This document shows, piece by piece, positions 5,956 to 9,211 of a stretch of DNA of 9,211 bases (position 1 is the first letter of the stretch; each line of letters starts with the position of its first letter). The DNA lies in assembly GCF_029762515.1 (NCBI RefSeq), contig NZ_JARVGN010000039.1, positions 1 through 9,211 on the forward strand, given 5' to 3'. The DNA comes from Methanocalculus sp. GTDB lineage: Archaea > Halobacteriota > Methanomicrobia > Methanomicrobiales > Methanocorpusculaceae. The notes beneath the pieces are model-generated. The model did not search any database. It worked only from the letters and a program-made list of their open reading frames with translations, and had not been told where the DNA came from. Both the position numbers and the translations under genes were made by a program.

Positions 5956-6762
5956 ATGCACAGAAGAAGGGAGATTGAATCCAAACTCAGAGGCGAGACG
6001 CTTGGACGTCGTGGCCTTCTGAAACGGTATGAAGGTACAGATCAGCTCAGGATCGCTCCGGATCTGAATGTTGTTAAGATCGGGGGGCATGGGATCGTTG
6101 ATTACGGGGCTCCTGTATTAAAGCCGCTTGCAGAAGAGATCGGGGCGCTCTCACGGAAACACCAGATGATGGTTGTGACCGGCGGTGGTGTCCGTGTCCG
6201 TCATATCATGGATATCGGTCTGGATCTCGGTATGCCAACCGGCGTGCTTGCGGAACTCTCTGGTAAGGTGAGTGAGCAGAATGCGATCATGATGTCTGTT
6301 CTCCTTTCAGAGTATGGCGGTACACGCATTCACTCTGCAGATCTCCTTGAGCTCCCGATGCTCCTTCGGATGGGCATTCTTCCGGTGACACATGGCACTC
6401 CCCCTTATGGTCTCTACGAATCACCCTCAGAAATTGGCATGATCCCGGCTCACCGGACAGATACCGGTGCCTTTCTTATGGCTGAGGTGCTCGGGGCGAA
6501 GTCCTGTATTCTTGTCAAGAATGTTGACGGCCTCTTTACGGAGAATCCATTTGATAACCCGGATGCCGAATTGATCGGAGAGATCACAGCCGCCGAACTC
6601 CTGGATATGGGGATGGAGGATCTGGTACTTGAGGATAAGGTGGTTGAGATGCTGCTGGATGCAAAATGTGTCCGTAAGGTTCATATCATCAATGGGCATG
6701 TTCCCGGCACACTGACACGCCTCCTGAATGGGGAGCGGGTTGGATCGATTATTAAAGCATGA
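5956..6762 (+). CDS. Molybdenum storage protein (MosA/MosB) homologue, amino acid kinase fold
   Basis: This 268-residue protein resembles both subunits of the Azotobacter molybdenum storage protein, a relative of UMP kinase that stores polyoxomolybdate or polyoxotungstate in an ATP-dependent cage. Visible blocks: VVKIGGHGIVDYG (39-51), TGGGVRVRH (75-83) at the nucleotide site, GLDLGMPTGVLAEL (88-101), PPYGLYESP (149-157), IPAHRTDTGAF (163-173), VKNVDGLFTENP (187-198), and a closing NGHVPGTLTRLL (246-257) then GERVGSII. The closing block is shared with MosA and MosB but not with ordinary UMP kinases. The run of histidines I recall in MosA after PPY is absent. The start is the ATG at 5956; a TTG three codons earlier is in frame but less likely, and no strong ribosome binding site is visible for either. 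Genome pipelines may label this gene a uridylate kinase. The tungstate transporter next door supports metal storage; enzymatic kinase activity is not excluded. Confidence 0.82.
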   Translation: MHRRREIESKLRGETLGRRGLLKRYEGTDQLRIAPDLNVVKIGGHGIVDYGAPVLKPLAEEIGALSRKHQMMVVTGGGVRVRHIMDIGLDLGMPTGVLAELSGKVSEQNAIMMSVLLSEYGGTRIHSADLLELPMLLRMGILPVTHGTPPYGLYESPSEIGMIPAHRTDTGAFLMAEVLGAKSCILVKNVDGLFTENPFDNPDAELIGEITAAELLDMGMEDLVLEDKVVEMLLDAKCVRKVHIINGHVPGTLTRLLNGERVGSIIKA

Positions 6763-6787
6763 ATGTGGAATGTGATGGTTTATTGTG

Positions 6788-6836
6788 TTAATTAAATAAG
6801 ATTAACTCTAATCTAAAAAATAACCGTTAAATAGTA
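6788..6836 (+). promoter_or_regulatory. tupA promoter region with stacked symmetric elements
   Basis: This AT-rich stretch holds TTAATTAA (6788-6795), a perfect inverted repeat AGATTA-ACTC-TAATCT (6799-6814), a run of six A, TAAC-C-GTTA (6821-6829) and the TATA-like GTTAAATAG (6826-6834). Initiation 25-30 bases after the last element would fall a few bases before the tupA ATG. No ribosome binding site precedes that ATG, so tupA may be translated from a leaderless or nearly leaderless transcript. The upstream symmetric elements are candidates for metal-responsive control. Confidence 0.45.
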
Positions 6837-6862
6837 AAAGATAGTAATAAACGCTGTTTGCT

Positions 6863-7816
6863 ATGGAATGGAACAGAATTATTCTTGTAGCAGCCCTTCT
6901 GATCGCAGGGCTGCTTGTTGCAGGATGCGTCAGCGGGGATGCACCTGCCGTACCGGATGCAACACCAGCACCAACAGCTGCTCCAGCTCCCGAAGAGCTT
7001 CGGATCGCGACAACCACCAGCCTGTATGATACAGGATTGCTTGATCACCTGACGCCCGCGTTTGAGGAGAAGTATAATGCCAAACTCCTGATCGTCTCTG
7101 CCGGTACCGGGAAAGCTCTCGAGTATGGCCAGCGGGGCGATGTGGATGTAATGATGGTGCATGACCGTGCCCGTGAAGATACCTTCATGGCTGATGGTGA
7201 TGGAGTTGAGCGGCGTGTCATCGCGTACAACTACTTTGTGATCATCGGTCCCGAGTCTGACCCTGCAGGCATCCGTGGAACAGAACCCGAGGAAGCATTT
7301 CAGACCCTCTTGACTGAGGGCAAAGCCGGAACTCCGGGTGTTGTCTTTGTCTCACGTGGTGATGCATCAGGAACCCATGCAAAAGAGAAGGCTATCTGGA
7401 AGTCCGCAGGCTATGACTATGCAACCGATGTCCAGAACTCAGGTGACTGGTATGTTGAAGCGGGAACCGGTATGGGTGCCACACTGGTGATGGCAAATGA
7501 GAAAGAAGCATACACCCTCTCGGATATTGGGACATTCCTTGCATACAAGGGAGATCTTCAGCTTGTGCCGGTCGTTGATTCCGGTGATATCCTCCTGAAT
7601 ATCTACTCAACGATGCTGATCAATCCTGAGAAGCATGCAGGTATCGACACAGAACTAGGGAAAGCCTGGATCAACTACTTAATCTCCGAAGATGTACAGC
7701 AGGAGATTGCCACATTTGGTGTTGCAGAGTATGGTGAACCCCTCTTCTTCGCAGCATCCGGAAAATGGGATATCATGGGTGTTCCCGAGGCAGAGGTAAC
7801 TTCACCTGTTGTCTGA
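6863..7816 (+). CDS. tupA: Tungstate ABC transporter substrate-binding lipoprotein
   Basis: TupA captures tungstate outside the cell with high affinity and delivers it to TupB. The 317-residue precursor starts with a signal peptide (MEWNRIILVAALLIAGLLVA) ending in a lipobox LVAGC with Cys22, so the mature protein is probably lipid-anchored. A low-complexity Pro/Ala/Thr linker follows (about 28-44), typical of archaeal binding proteins. The TupA family motifs are clear: IATTTSLYDTGLL (48-60), where TTTS (50-53) binds the oxyanion; GDVDVMMVHDRARED (92-106); VSRGDASGTHAKE (163-175), whose SRGD-x-SGTH is diagnostic; and YTLSDIGTFLAYKG (217-230). It differs from the WtpA and ModA families, which lack these motifs. 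Length is slightly above bacterial TupA because of the linker. It is followed by tupB and tupC on the same strand. No ribosome binding site precedes the ATG. Confidence 0.9.
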   Translation: MEWNRIILVAALLIAGLLVAGCVSGDAPAVPDATPAPTAAPAPEELRIATTTSLYDTGLLDHLTPAFEEKYNAKLLIVSAGTGKALEYGQRGDVDVMMVHDRAREDTFMADGDGVERRVIAYNYFVIIGPESDPAGIRGTEPEEAFQTLLTEGKAGTPGVVFVSRGDASGTHAKEKAIWKSAGYDYATDVQNSGDWYVEAGTGMGATLVMANEKEAYTLSDIGTFLAYKGDLQLVPVVDSGDILLNIYSTMLINPEKHAGIDTELGKAWINYLISEDVQQEIATFGVAEYGEPLFFAASGKWDIMGVPEAEVTSPVV

Positions 7817-7830
7817 TCGAAAACCAACTC

Positions 7831-7837
7831 TTTTTTT
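7831..7837 (+). terminator. Oligo-T tract between tupA and tupB
   Basis: Seven consecutive T residues begin 14 bases after the tupA stop codon. In archaea this can cause full or partial termination. Since tupB and tupC follow only 34 bases later without an obvious TATA box, partial termination that favours the binding protein is the simplest reading. Confidence 0.4.
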
Positions 7838-7871
7838 CCATCTTCGACTACATTTTCCATGAGAGTATGCT

Positions 7872-8558
7872 ATGAATGAGATCGTTGCCGGCTTCACCAC
7901 CGCAATCGAGTTGATCGTAAGCCTGGATCCGGAGGTAATAGAGACCGCTATACGGAGTATTATTATCTCGCTCACAGCGACGTTCTTTGCCACCCTGCTT
8001 GCGATTCCGATTGGATCTGTCATAACTTTCTCCGAATTCCGGGGAAAGAAGTCACTTATCAACCTGATCCAGACGCTCTATGCCCTCCCGACGGTGCTTG
8101 TCGGGCTCTTTGTTTTCCTTCTGATCTCACGTGCAGGGCCTTTTGGTTTCATGCGGCTCCTTTTCACCCCTGAAGGGATGATCATTGCCCAGGCGATCCT
8201 GATCCTGCCGATTATGGTCGGGCTGACGATATCAGCCCTGAAAGGTGTGGATTCGACGATCCTTGACACCCTCCGGTCACTGGGTGCGACCCGGTACCAG
8301 TTCATGAACAGCGTCGTCCGTGAGGCACGGTATGCGATCATGGCGGCAGTGGTTCTTGGATTTGGCAGGGCAATCTCTGAAGTCGGCGCTGCGATCATGA
8401 TCGGCGGGAACATCCGGGGCCATACCCGTGTTTTGACGACCGCAATCTCGCTTGAGACCTCAATGGGAAACCTTGCTATGTCGATTGCCCTTGGGATCAT
8501 CCTCCTCGGAATAGCCCTTGTGATCAATCTCATGCTGGCATTTGTACAGAACCGGTGA
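7872..8558 (+). CDS. tupB: Tungstate ABC transporter permease
   Basis: TupB forms the membrane channel of the tungstate importer. The 228-residue protein has about five hydrophobic segments (roughly 28-52, 66-88, 102-124, 152-178 and 199-225). Between the third and fourth lies the cytoplasmic coupling loop of the EAA type, LRSLGATRYQ (134-143), leading to FGRAISEVGAAIMIGGN (164-180). This loop contacts the ATPase, and the ISEVGAAIMIGGN form is characteristic of TupB and related molybdate/sulfate permeases. Length is normal for a single-domain permease. The ATG at 7872 is preceded only by a weak GAGAG. The stop codon overlaps a strong GGTGAT ribosome binding site for tupC, so those two genes are tightly coupled. 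Assignment as tungstate rather than molybdate permease rests mainly on the adjacent TupA. Confidence 0.88.
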   Translation: MNEIVAGFTTAIELIVSLDPEVIETAIRSIIISLTATFFATLLAIPIGSVITFSEFRGKKSLINLIQTLYALPTVLVGLFVFLLISRAGPFGFMRLLFTPEGMIIAQAILILPIMVGLTISALKGVDSTILDTLRSLGATRYQFMNSVVREARYAIMAAVVLGFGRAISEVGAAIMIGGNIRGHTRVLTTAISLETSMGNLAMSIALGIILLGIALVINLMLAFVQNR

Positions 8559-8564
8559 TCCTGA

Positions 8565-9211
8565 ATGCTCAGACTGCGTGATATTACCAAAAAATTCAGC
8601 GACACCCACGTGCTCAGGGGAGTATCTGCTGAGATCCAGAAAGGTGAAATCTTTACGATCATCGGACCCTCAGGTGCCGGAAAGTCGACACTGCTCAGGA
8701 TCATTGATTTCCTGGAGACACCAACCTCCGGGACGGTGATCTTTGGAGGCAGGGATATTACCTCCGAGGGATCAATTGAGGTTCGCCGCAGGATGGGGAT
8801 GGTCTTTCAGAAATCAGCGACCTTCAACACAACCGTGTACGAGAATGTTGCCATCGGCCTCAGGTTCAGGGGGATACCTGAGGCAGAAGTCAGGGAAAAG
8901 ATTACAGAAGCCCTCGGGATTGTCGGCCTCACCGGGTTTGAAGAGAGGAAGGCAAAGACACTCTCAGGTGGGGAGATGCAACGGGTGGCGCTTGCCCGGG
9001 TACTGGTCACAAATCCGGATCTTCTTCTTCTTGATGAACCTACAGCAAATCTCGATCCGGTCTCGGTGGAGATGATCGAGGATCTGATCAAGAAGATCAA
9101 CCGAGATTTTGGGATCACTATTCTTATGTCAACACATGATATGGTACAGGGGCAGCGGCTGGCACACCGGATAGGGGTGATGATGAATGGGGTATTTTCC
9201 CAGATCGGTAC
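8565..9211 (+). CDS. tupC: Tungstate ABC transporter ATP-binding protein, 3' end cut by window
   Basis: TupC hydrolyses ATP on the cytoplasmic side to drive import through TupB. The window holds 215 codons plus two bases, open to the right edge. All nucleotide-binding motifs are present and intact: Walker A GPSGAGKST (34-42), Q-loop MVFQKS with Gln82, signature LSGGEMQRVALAR (133-145), Walker B LLLLDEPTANLD (153-164) and the switch histidine in STHD (His191). The ATG has a strong GGTGAT (8554-8559) five bases ahead, overlapping the tupB stop. Six bases separate the tupB stop from this start. Only the C-terminal part after MMNGVFSQIG is missing, probably a few tens of residues. The order tupA-tupB-tupC is the standard one. 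Confidence 0.9.
   Translation, partial: MLRLRDITKKFSDTHVLRGVSAEIQKGEIFTIIGPSGAGKSTLLRIIDFLETPTSGTVIFGGRDITSEGSIEVRRRMGMVFQKSATFNTTVYENVAIGLRFRGIPEAEVREKITEALGIVGLTGFEERKAKTLSGGEMQRVALARVLVTNPDLLLLDEPTANLDPVSVEMIEDLIKKINRDFGITILMSTHDMVQGQRLAHRIGVMMNGVFSQIG

Noticed and set aside
8078..8704. 208-codon minus-strand open frame opposite tupB and tupC
   Set aside because: It is antisense to the clear TupB and TupC proteins, rich in Arg/Ser/Pro/Ile, and resembles no family.
1..9211. CRISPR array, tRNA or rRNA gene, insertion sequence or integrated element
   Set aside because: I saw no regularly spaced repeats, cloverleaf or rRNA-like blocks, transposase motifs or terminal inverted repeats. All sizeable frames are accounted for by chromosomal-type genes.

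Overview
The window comes from a methanogenic archaeon, most likely of the order Methanomicrobiales. It carries the methanogenesis enzyme Ftr, archaeal-style TATA boxes, Shine-Dalgarno sequences matching GGAGGTGAT, and oligo-T tracts of the kind that end archaeal transcripts. Genes are close-packed with moderate GC, and the spacers between transcription units are AT-rich. No tRNA, rRNA, CRISPR array, insertion sequence or clear mobile element was seen.

Layout. At 2-154 is the 3' end of a plus-strand nitroreductase-family gene, followed by a C-rich spacer. The minus strand from 4923 down to 437 then holds, in transcription order: a conserved-looking 75-aa protein, a 113-aa winged-helix protein, and a MOT1-type molybdate transporter. 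A strong TATA box next starts a compact three-gene unit: 5-formyltetrahydrofolate cyclo-ligase family protein, Ftr, and an AI-2E family membrane protein. A divergent intergenic region (4924-5144) with two near-perfect operator-like palindromes separates this half from the plus strand. The plus strand carries a short stand-alone TiaS-like protein, a homologue of the molybdenum storage protein (MosA/MosB, amino acid kinase fold), and a TupA-TupB-TupC tungstate ABC transporter whose ATPase gene runs off the right edge.

How the genes fit together. Three separate molybdenum/tungsten functions lie within about 6 kb: MOT1 uptake, TupABC uptake and a storage-protein homologue. In methanogens these metals go mainly into the pterin cofactor of formylmethanofuran dehydrogenase (and formate dehydrogenase). 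The formyl group that dehydrogenase makes is the one Ftr transfers to tetrahydromethanopterin. I therefore read the window as a metal-supply island for the first steps of CO2 reduction. The combination of uptake, storage and C1-transfer genes, with two unrecognised small proteins beside the MOT1 gene, is its most interesting feature. The metal actually handled (Mo or W) cannot be decided from sequence alone.
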